A DNA stretch of 64,000 nucleotides, from positions 48,501 to 112,500 of the forward strand of contig JAVGVS010000625.1 in assembly GCA_032718565.1 (NCBI GenBank). The letters are read 5' to 3'. Source of the stretch: Distichodus sexfasciatus (Eukaryota; Chordata; Actinopteri; Characiformes; Distichodontidae). Shown in pieces: positions 54,811 to 64,000 of the stretch. Position 1 is the first letter of the stretch. Each line of letters opens with the position of its first letter. The notes under the pieces were generated by a model, which was given only the letters and a program-made list of their open reading frames with translations, was not told the origin of the DNA and ran no database searches. A program made the position numbers and the translations under genes.

Positions 54811-57800
54811 GCAGATGATGTCCGACTTCACGTCTCCAATAAGACCCAGTTTCCACCCAAACTCTCACCAAACCCCGCCTCGACTCTCCCACATTTAAAA
54901 ACGCGTTTGTTGTTCGGGGGTCGCTCTTAAAGCTGCAGTTTTTAAGGGGTTTGTTACAACTAGTTCTGTATGGGAGTGCTGGGTGGGGAGGGTGATATAC
55001 TTTGGAAGGGGGGTAAGGAGGGCGCTACTTTTATTTAGGGGGCATTGGAGGGTTGGTGCCATTTGAATGGTTTGCAGGTGGGGGGGTTGGAGGGTGATAC
55101 CATTTGGAATAGGAGTGTTGGGTATAGAGGGTGATACAGCTTAATTTGGGGGTGTGGGTATAGAGGGTGATACAGCTTGAATTTGGGGGTGTTGGGTATA
55201 GAGGGTGATACAGCCTGAATGTTGGGGGGTTGGGCAGAGGGTGATGCAGCTTAATTTGGGGTGTTGGGGTATAGAGGGTGATACAGCTAATTTGGGGGTG
55301 TTGGGTAGAGGGTGATACAGCCTGAATTTGGGGGTGTGGGTATAGAGGGTGATACAGCGTAATTTGGGGGTGTTGGGTATAGAGGGTGATACAGCTTAAT
55401 TTGGGGGTGTTAAGAGGGTGATAGCCTGAATTTGGGGAAGGTATAGAGGGTGATATAGCCTGAATTTGGGGGGGGTTAAGATAGAGGTGATATAGCCTGA
55501 ATTTGGGGGGATTGGGTATGGTTGGTGATGTTTGAATTGGGGGATGGTGGTATTGAGGGTGACATGCAGTGTGATTCCAATTTGAAATGTGTGGTTGGTG
55601 GGTGGTGATAGTTTTGGAAAGGGGGCTTAAGGTGTTGTTGATGGAGGGTGATATTATTGGGGGTATGAAGGATAACAGCATTTGCAATAGAGGGAGCTGG
55701 GTTGCAATTGGGGGTGTTGGGTATGGAGGTTGATACCATTTGAAATGGGGGTGTCGGTTATGGAGGGTGATACCATTTTTGGGAAGTATGGAGTCTGATA
55801 CCACTTGGAATAGGGGTGTTGGGTATAATGGGTGTAACATTTTAATTGGGGGTGTTGTGTATGGAGGTTGAAACCATTTGAAATGGGGGTGTCGGTTATG
55901 GAGGGTGATACCATTTGGAATAGGGGTGTTGGGTATAATGGGTGCTGGGCACGGAGGGCAGATACCATTGCGGGGTGTGTGCTGGGTGGTGATATCAAAT
56001 GGTATTTGACCCAATATCAAATGGTGCCATTTGATATTGGGGGCTTGAGGGTTGAGACCATTTGAAACGGGGGGGTGGCTATGGATGGTGACACTACTAT
56101 TTAAGAGTAAGGGGGTGATACCATTTGAAATGGGGGTGTGTGCTGGGTATGGATGATGCTACCGTTATTCGGGGGAGAGCTAATGAAGCATGTTACCGTT
56201 TGAATTAGGGGTAATGGGTATGGATGGGTTCACTATTGTTGGGGGTATAGAGGGTGGTGCCATTAGAAATATGGGGGTATTTTTGATATGGAGGGTGATA
56301 CCATTTGAAACTAATGGGCGAAATGTAAAAGCACCATTCGTTGTTTCTTTTAAAGGAGGAAAGTGCATGGTGACCTGGCGTGGGAACTTAGTCTGGCCTC
56401 GTCTGACGCCGAAATCTCACAGTGAGAAGTGCATTATTATTTATATATTCACATTCTCACCTCCCATACCCTTCCCTGAAATTGGCCAAGTTTTGCGGAG
56501 TCAAGCAGATGACTGTTCAACTTCTACAAGGGTGGAGCTCGCTTGTTTTGTGAGCTGATGTGCCATTAGCGCCGACCGGAAAGACAGACCAAAAGAGCGA
56601 CGTGCCTTTACTAGAGAATATGAAAGAAATGAGGCCAGACGAGTGGAAGCAGTGCTTTAAAAATGTATATTTTGTGTGTTTTAGGCTTTGCCTTTTTGTT
56701 TTTGTAAAGGTGTGTTTTGTTCTGTTGTTATAGAGTTGGCGCGAGCATTTGCCTTGTAGCAACAGTGCAAATTTATTGATGGCTTTGTGAAGTTATTTTG
56801 CAGCCCCTGCTGAATTTATATGTTTTTAGTTCTCTTCAGGACAGACCACCCTGATGTATATAAATAAGTCAGTGTGGCTTGTAAATAGTGAAAGTGAGTG
56901 ATTATAAATACCGGACTCTACGCTAGCGAAATTTACAATACAGTCGTGACATTGGTATAAAAATGGAATGAGAAAAACAGAGATATCATCTCTATAAATG
57001 AGAAATGTTTGTAACCAAAACTGCATATTACAGAAGCGTATTGCTGCCACATCACAATAAAAAATGTAGAAAACATTAGCAAGAAAATTATTTTAACGTG
57101 AAACTATTGGTGTAATGCAAAAACATCACGTTATGACATGAGAATATTGTAATAATGTGAAAACATCACGTTTTAACAAGAAACCGTATAACGTAAGAAT
57201 GTTCGGTAGTAAAATTATGACATTAGAACGTGTAAAACATCACATCAGAACATGATATGATAAAAAGATTGTTTCATTAAGACAATATTTTCACATTATA
57301 ACATTTTTTAATTTATGAGGCATCAGTACGCTTGCAGTTATCTTTTACAGGTGTTCTGTAATGCAAGAAACAAGAGGGAGGAAAGTATATTTAGAAATTC
57401 CAGTCTTTGTTTAATAATCATATGAGTGTGAAGCCACACAAGTTTAAACATTTTAGTCTCTTCAGAGAGAAACCTGCACAGGTTTGAGTCAGCATCAGTG
57501 AAGTTCGAGTCAAGCACACACATGAACACCTGTAATCATGTTGCAAGAACGATTTCTCCACATGTAAAGTGATTTTTCTTAACGCTCACCGGCTGGCTTT
57601 AATCTAGTGCCTCACCAGCATCAGGTAGAGTCGCTTTGCTGTTTTTTGCTTTGCACTTTAATGTGAGGTTGTGGAACGTTTTGTGATTATTATTTTTTTG
57701 TAGCTTTTCTTTCCTGTTTTGTATGAGCTTAAAAAGCGCCCTTTCGCAAGGCCATCATGGAGAGATCTCGAAATCTCATCCCCCCAGAGGCTGATTCCGA

Positions 57801-58600
57801 TCTGCAAGTCAACGCTCACTTGAAAAGCAGCCACCGTTTCGTTTGAGTCATGATTTTCCCTGGACGTGTGGAATGCAGTCACATGCGTGAGCGCGGTGTT
57901 CGCGTACGGGCCTGTGCATGCCTGACAACGTTAATCGGAGACGTTCTTCCAACTAAAAACCTCTCCGTTCATTCAAACAGGAGACGAGGCCGGTGCTGAC
58001 CTTAACGTGGAACATTTACAAGAACGCATGACTATTCGTGTTTCTCTCTCTTTCTCTCCGTCTGTGGTGTTCTTAACTTGCCACTGGGTTTGAGTCACTC
58101 ATTTTATTGCTCCGAGCCGACTATAAAAAGAGGGTCAAACTGTAAGTCCTACGAGCTGCGGTTGGTTTGGGGCTGATTAAGGTCATGCATGCTGGATAGC
58201 TCGCAAAGTACGAACAGTATTCAGAATTTTTATCTCCAAATTTAGAGATTTGTGGACGAATGAAAAGCCATTTGCTGTATTTACAAAAGGTCACTGTATG
58301 TTCTGTACTTTGTTACAATTACGTGAAAGTTCTTGTCAGATTTTCTATTTGTCTCATCAGAAGTTTCCGCTCAAGCATTTTACTTCAGAAACGGCCAAAA
58401 TAAACACTTCATAACTTTTGTTCCAACTCTTCTGGGCGACGAGACACTGTCCTTTTCCCTCCCTCGTGTGTGTAAACTGTGCCAAAGTGTTGGTTTGTAT
58501 GATAAAAAATACTACCTTTTGTGTTTATTATTTTTAATGTTTGTTTTGGTTTTTTATTATTAAACATCTTCAAAAAAAAGTAACTTTCAGTTCATCCTTC
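54811..58600 (+). other. Probable 3' UTR of the stalk-glycoprotein gene
   Basis: After the stop there is no further exon. The sequence includes the G-rich minisatellite (54960-56300), then T-rich, UTR-like sequence with candidate poly(A) signals AATAAA at 57056 and 58399 and ATTAAA near 58558 followed by an A-run. Which signal is used cannot be told. The region has no credible ORF. Confidence 0.35.
54960..56300 (+). repeat. G-rich minisatellite, unit about 38 bp
   Basis: The best-ordered part (about 55,090-55,530) repeats AGAGGGTGATACAGCTTGAA plus TTTGGGGGTGTTGGGTAT. Further right the unit becomes GGTGATACCATTTGAAATGG, GGGTGTCGGTTATGGAG, of similar length. On the plus (probably sense) strand each unit carries GGGGG, GGG and GGG runs, so G-quadruplexes are possible. 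The 329-residue minus frame over it is a Pro-rich artefact. Confidence 0.9.
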
Positions 58601-58770
58601 CATCCATTTTCTTCCGCTTAGCCAGAGTCAGGTCGCAGGGGCAGCAGCCTAAGCAGGGTAGCTCAGACGCCCCTTCTCCCCGGCTACTTCGTCCAGCTCA
58701 TCCGGGAAACTCGAGGCGCATTTCCACGCTGTGCTCAGGACGAGTCTTCCAGCGTGTCCATGGTCTTCCC
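58600..58770 (-). mobile_element. Fish dispersed repeat fragment
   Basis: CCATCCATTTTCTTCCGCTTA, GGTCGCAGGGGCAGCAGCC, TAAGCAGGGTAGCTCAGACG and CTTCGTCCAGCTCATCCGGG match a very common teleost repeat of non-LTR origin. About 170 bp, no frame. Confidence 0.6.
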
Positions 58771-58771
58771 T

Positions 58772-58812
58772 GGGGCAGTTGGTGGTATAACAGTACAGCG
58801 TTGGCACCGTGC
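58772..58812 (+). mobile_element. SINE head fragment
   Basis: GGGGCAGTTGGTGGTATAAC then CAGCGTTGGCACCGTG. Only the A-box side is kept. Confidence 0.55.
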
Positions 58813-58894
58813 TTATCTTTGAACGTGTGGATGTGCATTTATTAGAGACTTAAGATAGTTTCGTCTTCAGAAATGTTTGTTTTGGCCAAGACCT

Positions 58895-60153
58895 GGGCCC
58901 TCATTTATCAGCCGTTCGTAGAAACTGTCCTAAATTCCTTCCTACAAATGAAATTTAGAATGTTCGCAAGTACAAAAAAAATCCTGATTTATCAAACGTG
59001 GTTAGTCGTACCCATGTTTGGAAGTAACTGCTGATAAATCCCACGTGTTCTTAATCAGCTGCTCATGCGCTGCTGGAGAAACGCCTCAATTGACCATATT
59101 TATAACACCACGTCGTTACAAACCCATGCAGAAAATCCTTGTTTTTTCCTAAAATGATGGCCAAGAGATCAAAAAAAGAAACTTCAGCAAAACTGAGATC
59201 GAGGTCCTCGTTGCTGAGGTCGAAATGACCCAAAAATTGCTGTTTGGTTCTCTCAGCTGCGGGTAACCAATAAAAAAAGAATACTGCATGGGAGAGAAGT
59301 GACGTATGGTATTGGGGGTTCCTGCAGAGGGGTGCTTTGTCAGCAATTTGCACATTAATGGAATGAAATCCTTTTCTATTGACATGATTAAATTCGTTTT
59401 GTGATGGTGTTTTTATTGCAATGTATCAACTAGTGCTCCTATTGTATTTGGAATCAGATTGGCGTAGTAATTCTTATTTGATTTCGCTTCTGGGTTGATT
59501 TGTCTGGCTGAAAAATGCATGTATTTTGGGTTCAGAGAAATTATGCAGATCCAACACGGATGGCATAATCCGCTCAGCGCTGATCAGAAAATGCCCGACC
59601 TGTCTCCAATCTCATCGCTAAGGGTGTCGTGGCACATCTCCGCTCCTGAGTTCAGTTAACCTAACGCAGGTAGGCTATCCGTGGCTGTGAATGCAGCGTA
59701 TACTAGCGTAAATGCAAACGACGTACCGACCAAGCGCTCATAGAGTGCTACGGCGATAGTCAACTTCAAAGGCAGATTTCGCTTCTCACTTGGCGCAGAC
59801 AGGAGAAACCCACTTTGAATGTTGATATTCCCAGTCATATGTCGTCCGATTCATTCCATATAGGTATCGTTGTGAAGCTTGATTTATGCCCTTTCATGAA
59901 AACATAACTCAATTTAGAAAATTTGCGACAAGCGACTGGTTTTGCTGCGGAGGTCACATATATCGCTTGGAAAGGAAGAACGCGGTGGAAAAATTCGACT
60001 TCAATATTGCAGTTTCCTGTTCTACCACTCAGATTCTGTGCGCACGCATGGCCCGTTGAGCTGTTTTATATTTCACACGCTATATGAAAATGTTCTCATC
60101 GAAAAAAAATACGCACAAATCTGTGCGTAAAAACGGTTGATAAACGAGGGCCC
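58895..60153. mobile_element. PIF/Harbinger-like element with decayed Myb-like ORF
   Basis: Inverted ends GGGCCCTCATTTATCAGCCG and GGTTGATAAACGAGGGCCC. Taking GGCCC as the border leaves CTG on both sides, a 3-bp duplication of the CWG type known for PIF/Harbinger. On the plus strand at 59157-59310, frames separated by single-base shifts read MAKRSKK, then NFSKTEIEVLVAEVEMTQK and KKNTAWERSD, resembling the Myb/SANT-like protein encoded by vertebrate Harbinger transposons. The copy is non-functional and is itself interrupted by the MITE at 59640-59960. Confidence 0.75.
59640..59960 (+). mobile_element. TGTGACCCTCCACGGC MITE, copy 4 (right half)
   Basis: Starts inside the family (GAGTTCAGTTAACCTAACGC) and ends TTTTGCTGCGGAGGTCACATA. 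The left half is missing. It lies within the Harbinger-like element. Confidence 0.7.
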
Positions 60154-60327
60154 TGGATTCCACAACTATTGTTCAAACTTTGGATCAGAATTCTGGCTGG
60201 AGTGAACCTTCTGTGAAGTGAAGACTCCTGCTGGGGAGTTTAAAATAGACTCGTCTACATCAAGCACAACTCCTGCTAAAAGACAGAAATCCAGCTAAAC
60301 CAGCTCCTGCTCACTCTGCACGGCTAC

Positions 60328-60462
60328 ATTCGGGCGAGCAGTGGACAGCTTTTTAGCAGCGCACAGGGGGGAGCTGTGCTTGGGAACCTTGCTCATGAGT
60401 ACCTCAGTGGTACCTTTTACTGGTGAACTTCCTAAACGTCTCACTACAAACTGCACCAGGAG
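60328..60462 (-). mobile_element. tRNA-derived SINE, reversed, truncated
   Basis: CGAGCAGTGGACAGCTTTTT, CTTGCTCATGAGTACCTCAG, TGGTACCTTTTACTGGTG, ACTACAAACTGCACC. Confidence 0.65.
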
Positions 60463-60682
60463 TTGGAGAAATACTAAAAAGACAAAGGAACAGTGTAGAT
60501 TTTATTGTTTTGTTTTGTCTCCGTTTTCAGAAATTGGTCAAGATACAAACTCCATAAATATGGTTGAGGTTTGTGACTAGAGTTAACCCTTTATCTTACC
60601 TTCTCAACCTCCTGTGGAAAATTAAAGCCTTGGTCTTTGTTCATATTGAGAACTCAAATTCAAATTCAGGAAAAAACACAAC

Positions 60683-61449
60683 ATCGGCATCGGACTGATG
60701 CTTAAATTTGCCCGATATTTCCAGCTGATATTTTATGACTCATTTATTGTATGTTGGAAAGGTAGCACTTGTCCCAGGCTTCATCGAAGTCCGAGGTGGG
60801 ATTTTATACGACACGTGCCTTCTGTCTTAAAATGTATGGCGTCATTTTGTGCCAAAATTCTGATCACACAGTGGAGCGTTCACAAGTAAAATCTCTTGTC
60901 TTTACACGCTCAACTCTGCCTGCACGCGCACTCGAAGTCAACTGTGTGTTTGCCTCGCGAACGCGAGCTCGCACACGTGCTGTGTCCCAAGCTGCATACT
61001 TCCACACTTAATAGTATGGTAGGTAACTCGCTCATCATACTTTTCTACGTGGTAGTATGCATCTCAGGAAATAGCCGGGGTTGTAGCTTAACGGCTCGCT
61101 ACGCACTAGGTAGTGCACATGGAGTGTCACACGCACCCTATTTGAATTGGAACACTACATAGGGCGGGAAGTGACTTTTTCTTAAAATGCTGTGCACTAC
61201 GCCGGAAATGCTTCGCCCTCGCTCCCACTCTGCTTTCACGCTCGCTTGACTTGGGGCTGTGTTGGAACTGTCAAGAGTTATGGGATTATGTGTGTGGCAA
61301 AATTCTGAGCATGCAGTGGAACTTTGGAGAGCAAAATATCACCTTTACGTGCTCAACTTTGTTCCTTACTCATCTGTATCGGCAGATATATGCAAGAAAA
61401 ACATCAGACATCGACACCGGCCAATAATTCCCATATTGTGCAACCCTAG
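60683..61449. mobile_element. hAT-like non-autonomous element, copy 2
   Basis: GGCATCGGACTGATGC at the left and CCCATATTGTGCAACCCTA at the right. The interior is the reverse of 7157-7800, including CTCTTGTCTTTACACGCTC and ACTTCCGGCG-type words. No transposase seen. Confidence 0.5.
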
Positions 61450-61599
61450 GTTAAAGCCAACCTGTCAGCATCAAGCCCAACTCGTGCTGAAATACAGAAA
61501 TAAGCAGCAGAATTAACACTGCAATATCAATGACCCAACCAAGCTAAACCAGCCGAGTGGCATTATCTCAAAAACGTTATAATGCAGTACTAAAAATAC

Positions 61600-61781
61600 T
61601 TGACGGACGACGTGAAAGCGAGATGGGCGGCAAATAAATCGATGTTCCTCAGAGGGAGTCGAAACCCGCTGAACGCAAACATCATCTTCATGTCCACAGA
61701 GACGCCAACTGACCTCAGCAGCACAAGTACAGATCTGGAGAACAGGCGGTTAAAAAGACACAGGGACACTGTAGGTAAGCT
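61600..61781 (+). other. Candidate exon, weak
   Basis: An open frame runs through ANKSMFLRGSRNPLNANIIF, then MSTETPTDLSSTSTDLENRR and LKRHRDTVG to a good donor GTAAGC at about 61774-61777. The ATG at 61691 could open a short N-terminal exon. No acceptor, family match or partner exon was found, so this remains a lead. Confidence 0.2.
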
Positions 61782-61967
61782 AATATTAGTGTGTGTCACA
61801 GGACAGCTGGGTGCAGCTGTGTGGAAAGAGCACAAAGAGAGTTCAGTGCGATCATGAGACTCGTAAAGATGCTTTGAGTACTGAGTGGAAAATGTTCGGC
61901 TTAACGAGCTAATGCTTCTAAAAGACTTCTTCAAACTGCAAACCTCCTCAGATGCAAGGCAGCTGGT

Positions 61968-62047
61968 CGGGGCAGTTAGTAGCGGAACAGTTAGGGAGTT
62001 GGCCCCTTGATCGGAAGGTCACCAGTTCAATTCCCAGACTGGAAAAG
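61968..62047 (+). mobile_element. tRNA-derived SINE, 3'-truncated
   Basis: GGGGCAGTTAGTAGCGGAAC, GTTGGCCCCTTGATCGGAAG, B-box-like GTTCAATTCCC. Confidence 0.65.
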
Positions 62048-62049
62048 TT

Positions 62050-62440
62050 ATTGTGATTGTGGATGTTTTGTAGCTGTGACATGAAAACTGTCCGAGTAGA
62101 AAGACTTTGATTAAAATGCATTGAAGGACCGTGTTGAATGCCGCGTGAAAACAGGCCGAGAGAAGCTTTCCAGTCCCGAAGCCCACGTGTTCTTAATCAG
62201 AGGAAATGAATGTGTTCCTATGGGGGAAAATAAACGACAGGAAAAAAGGATAAAAAAGACGACTGTGGATCATGCTGAGGATGTTCCTGGGCCCTCGAAT
62301 CGCATCAAATTAGAGGAACGGCATTTGCACAGTGACCAAATTTGAGCTCCGCGTTAGTCTCTTGGGGAAAATGGACAAAAAAAAAGAAGCAGCGGTCAGA
62401 AAACGTGGGTGGAATAACAATCAACTAATATTTGATTGTT
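62050..62440. other. Unique sequence, no gene assigned
   Basis: An open plus frame 62121-62345 (74 codons) has no recognisable domain. No splice sites stand out. Confidence 0.2.
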
Positions 62441-62685
62441 CACTGCAGTCACAAAATAATCAGAATCAAGGTAAAAGCTTCAATTAATCGTGAGACTGGT
62501 TTGAGGTGATACTGCCCTGCCCTAGCATGCACTAGGTTCTTCTTTACAGTACTACCTTTGTGCTTGATGCCACTCGATGAAGCAGCAGCTTGGGTCGAGA
62601 AGCACTTTAAGTCGTGTATTTCACTGTGCGCAGAAGGTTCTCCCGCTGTCTGAGGTTTCCAAACCTTCATTTCGGACCTCTCGGG

Positions 62686-62850
62686 TCAGAGGTCACTGAG
62701 ACTGAGATCAGGCGTACTGTCTGAAACGTGGTCCGGTTCGCAGTGTCCGTCGTCATGGCTACTCGCAGCATCGCTGAGCTCGCTTCCCGACAGACCCGAG
62801 TGAGCTCCTCCTCCTCCTCCTCCTCCTCCTCGTCCTCTGTGGGCTCGCAG
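62686..62850 (-). other. Candidate terminal exon, weak
   Basis: The minus frame reads GGGAHSGLSGSELSDAASS, HDDGHCEPDHVSDSTPDLS and LSDL then TGA at 62686. An AG acceptor (ACCCCAG) lies upstream at about 62849. The composition is protein-like rather than AT-rich intergenic. A second minus frame (EDEEEEEEEEELTRVC) overlaps it through the (TCC)n run, so one of the two must be false. No family recognised. Confidence 0.25.
62804..62833. repeat. (TCC)n microsatellite
   Basis: Nine to ten TCC units with one G substitution. Confidence 0.9.
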
Positions 62851-62910
62851 CACTGGGGTTGGTGGTGGACGGAGAGATTCAATTAGATTGTAATTAGACA
62901 GGATTAATGC

Positions 62911-63323
62911 TAGGGCTGGGCAATAATCAATATCACAATGAATCACAATGAATTAAACATTTCACTTTGATTACAATTAATGAATATTCATTATGTTTTG
63001 GGATTTTTTTTAAATTTTTGTTCACTGACAAGGTTTGTACTGTAAATATGTTCATCTATTACAGCTGGGGTATTTTAGTCGAAGGAAAGACTGCATCTCT
63101 GTGATGTTAAAATAACTCAAGGATGTAGCGGCAGACTGGATGAGGCGGACTCACGTGACAAGTACGTTTGTAAAAGGACGGCACATGAACGCCTGCTGGA
63201 GAAAGTATTAACAAATTCTCTTTACTATTAAAAGCATTTTAAAACAACAGAAACAGCGGCCATCCGTAAGATAACGTTGATAAGAGGTTCTTAATGTCAA
63301 CTTCAATTAATAGCCCAGCCCTG
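62911..63323. mobile_element. TAGGGCTGGGCAATA MITE, best copy
   Basis: Left TAGGGCTGGGCAATAATC, right AATTAATAGCCCAGCCCTG. Flanks ATTAATGC (62903-62910) and ATTAGTGC (63324-63331) match at 7 of 8. 413 bp. Reference copy for relics at 1221, 10291, 11901, 18055, 25975 and 29641. Confidence 0.75.
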
Positions 63324-63609
63324 ATTAGTGCTTCATGAGAAAAAAAGTAGCTTAAGATTGTGTTATCAACTGGCAAAGACGTCATAATACTGCACTGCAG
63401 TGGAAATAAACGTTATTGGAAGGCATGAAACACAGCGGTGTACACACAGCAAGTGTGTGTGAGTTGTGGACAGTTAAGTCCCACCCAAACATAGCAGCTC
63501 AGAGGATGAGTGAGCAGGAAATTAGCTGCTACTCTCCCTGCACTAAACAGCCGGAGGCAAAAGGCTCCAAAACCTAACCAAATTAGACGAACAGGAAACA
63601 AAGCAGCTC

Positions 63610-63611
<2 letters not shown>

Positions 63612-63647
<36 letters not shown>
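63612..63647. repeat. (TG)n microsatellite
   Basis: About 17 TG units. Confidence 0.95.
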
Positions 63648-63651
<4 letters not shown>

Positions 63652-63717
63652 TGAGGGGCAGCCGGGCATAAAGCATGTTATTGAATAAATATCCTAACCT
63701 CTCACTTGCAGTACATA

Positions 63718-64000
63718 TGTGACCCTCCACGGCAAAACCAGTCGCTTGTCGCAAATTTTCAAAATTGAGTTATTATGTTTTCATGAAAGGGCATACATCA
63801 AGCTTCAAAACGATACCTATATGGAATGAATGGGACGGCATATGACTGAGATATCGACATTCAAAGGAGTCGGGTTTCTCCTGTCACGCCAAGTGAGAAA
63901 CGGAGAAATCTGCCTTTGAAGTTGACTATCGCCGTAGCACTCACAGACGCTTGGTGCGGTCGCGGCTACGTTTGCATTTACGCTAGCCTACGCTGCATTC
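63718..64000 (-). mobile_element. TGTGACCCTCCACGGC MITE, copy 5, cut by window
   Basis: Begins TGTGACCCTCCACGGCAAAA after TA and continues in the reverse orientation of copy 1 (CATACATCAAGCTTCAAAAC, GACTGAGATATCGACATTC). The rest lies beyond the right edge. Confidence 0.8.

Noticed and set aside
55031..56020. 329-residue minus-strand Pro/His/Ile-rich frame
   Set aside because: It is the reverse strand of the 38-bp minisatellite. The repeat period makes the frame stay open by chance.

Overview
The window looks like teleost fish genomic DNA. It has vertebrate-style split genes with large introns, and 75% or more of it is AT-rich non-coding sequence full of fish-type repeats: many copies of a tRNA-derived SINE, hAT, Tc1/mariner and PIF/Harbinger type non-autonomous transposons with visible target-site duplications, and abundant microsatellites and minisatellites. 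No bacterial-style operon, viral genome or CRISPR array is present.

Left part, minus strand (1-24,000): the 5' three coding exons of importin-13 (ipo13). Exon 1 is 23,402-23,470, exon 2 is 6,448-6,573 and exon 3 is 2,598-3,223. Together they encode about the first 273 residues in perfect splice phase. The remaining two thirds of the gene lies beyond the left edge. Intron 1 (about 16.8 kb) and intron 2 (about 3.2 kb) hold transposon remnants and simple repeats, plus a few GC-richer unique patches that may be conserved non-coding DNA. Intron 3 carries two facing polypyrimidine/polypurine tracts. A CpG-containing 5' flank follows exon 1 at 23,471-24,010.

Middle and right part, plus strand (about 25,400-58,600): a second, divergently transcribed gene of which only the 3' portion can be recognised. 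Two Pro/Ser/Thr-rich exons (43,315-43,548 and 51,866-52,237) share the same phase-1/phase-1 structure. A candidate tail exon (54,359-54,466) splices in phase 0 to a short last exon ending in TGA at 54,810. The product looks like a membrane glycoprotein with a mucin-like stalk and a basic-then-acidic C-terminal tail, but I cannot name it. Its intron holds a 1.6-kb, 22-bp-unit minisatellite, and its probable 3' UTR holds a 1.3-kb G-rich minisatellite.

Far right (58,600-64,000): a PIF/Harbinger-like element with a decayed Myb/SANT-like reading frame, further MITEs and SINEs, and two weak exon candidates (61,600-61,781 plus; 62,686-62,850 minus).

The most notable non-genic structures are a near-perfect 32-bp-arm palindrome 5' of ipo13, nested transposons with intact 8-bp duplications, and at least five copies of one roughly 630-bp TA-flanked MITE. 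I found no convincing entirely new biological system. The strongest candidates for something undescribed are the unidentified stalk glycoprotein with its minisatellite 3' UTR and the high-copy SINE/MITE families.
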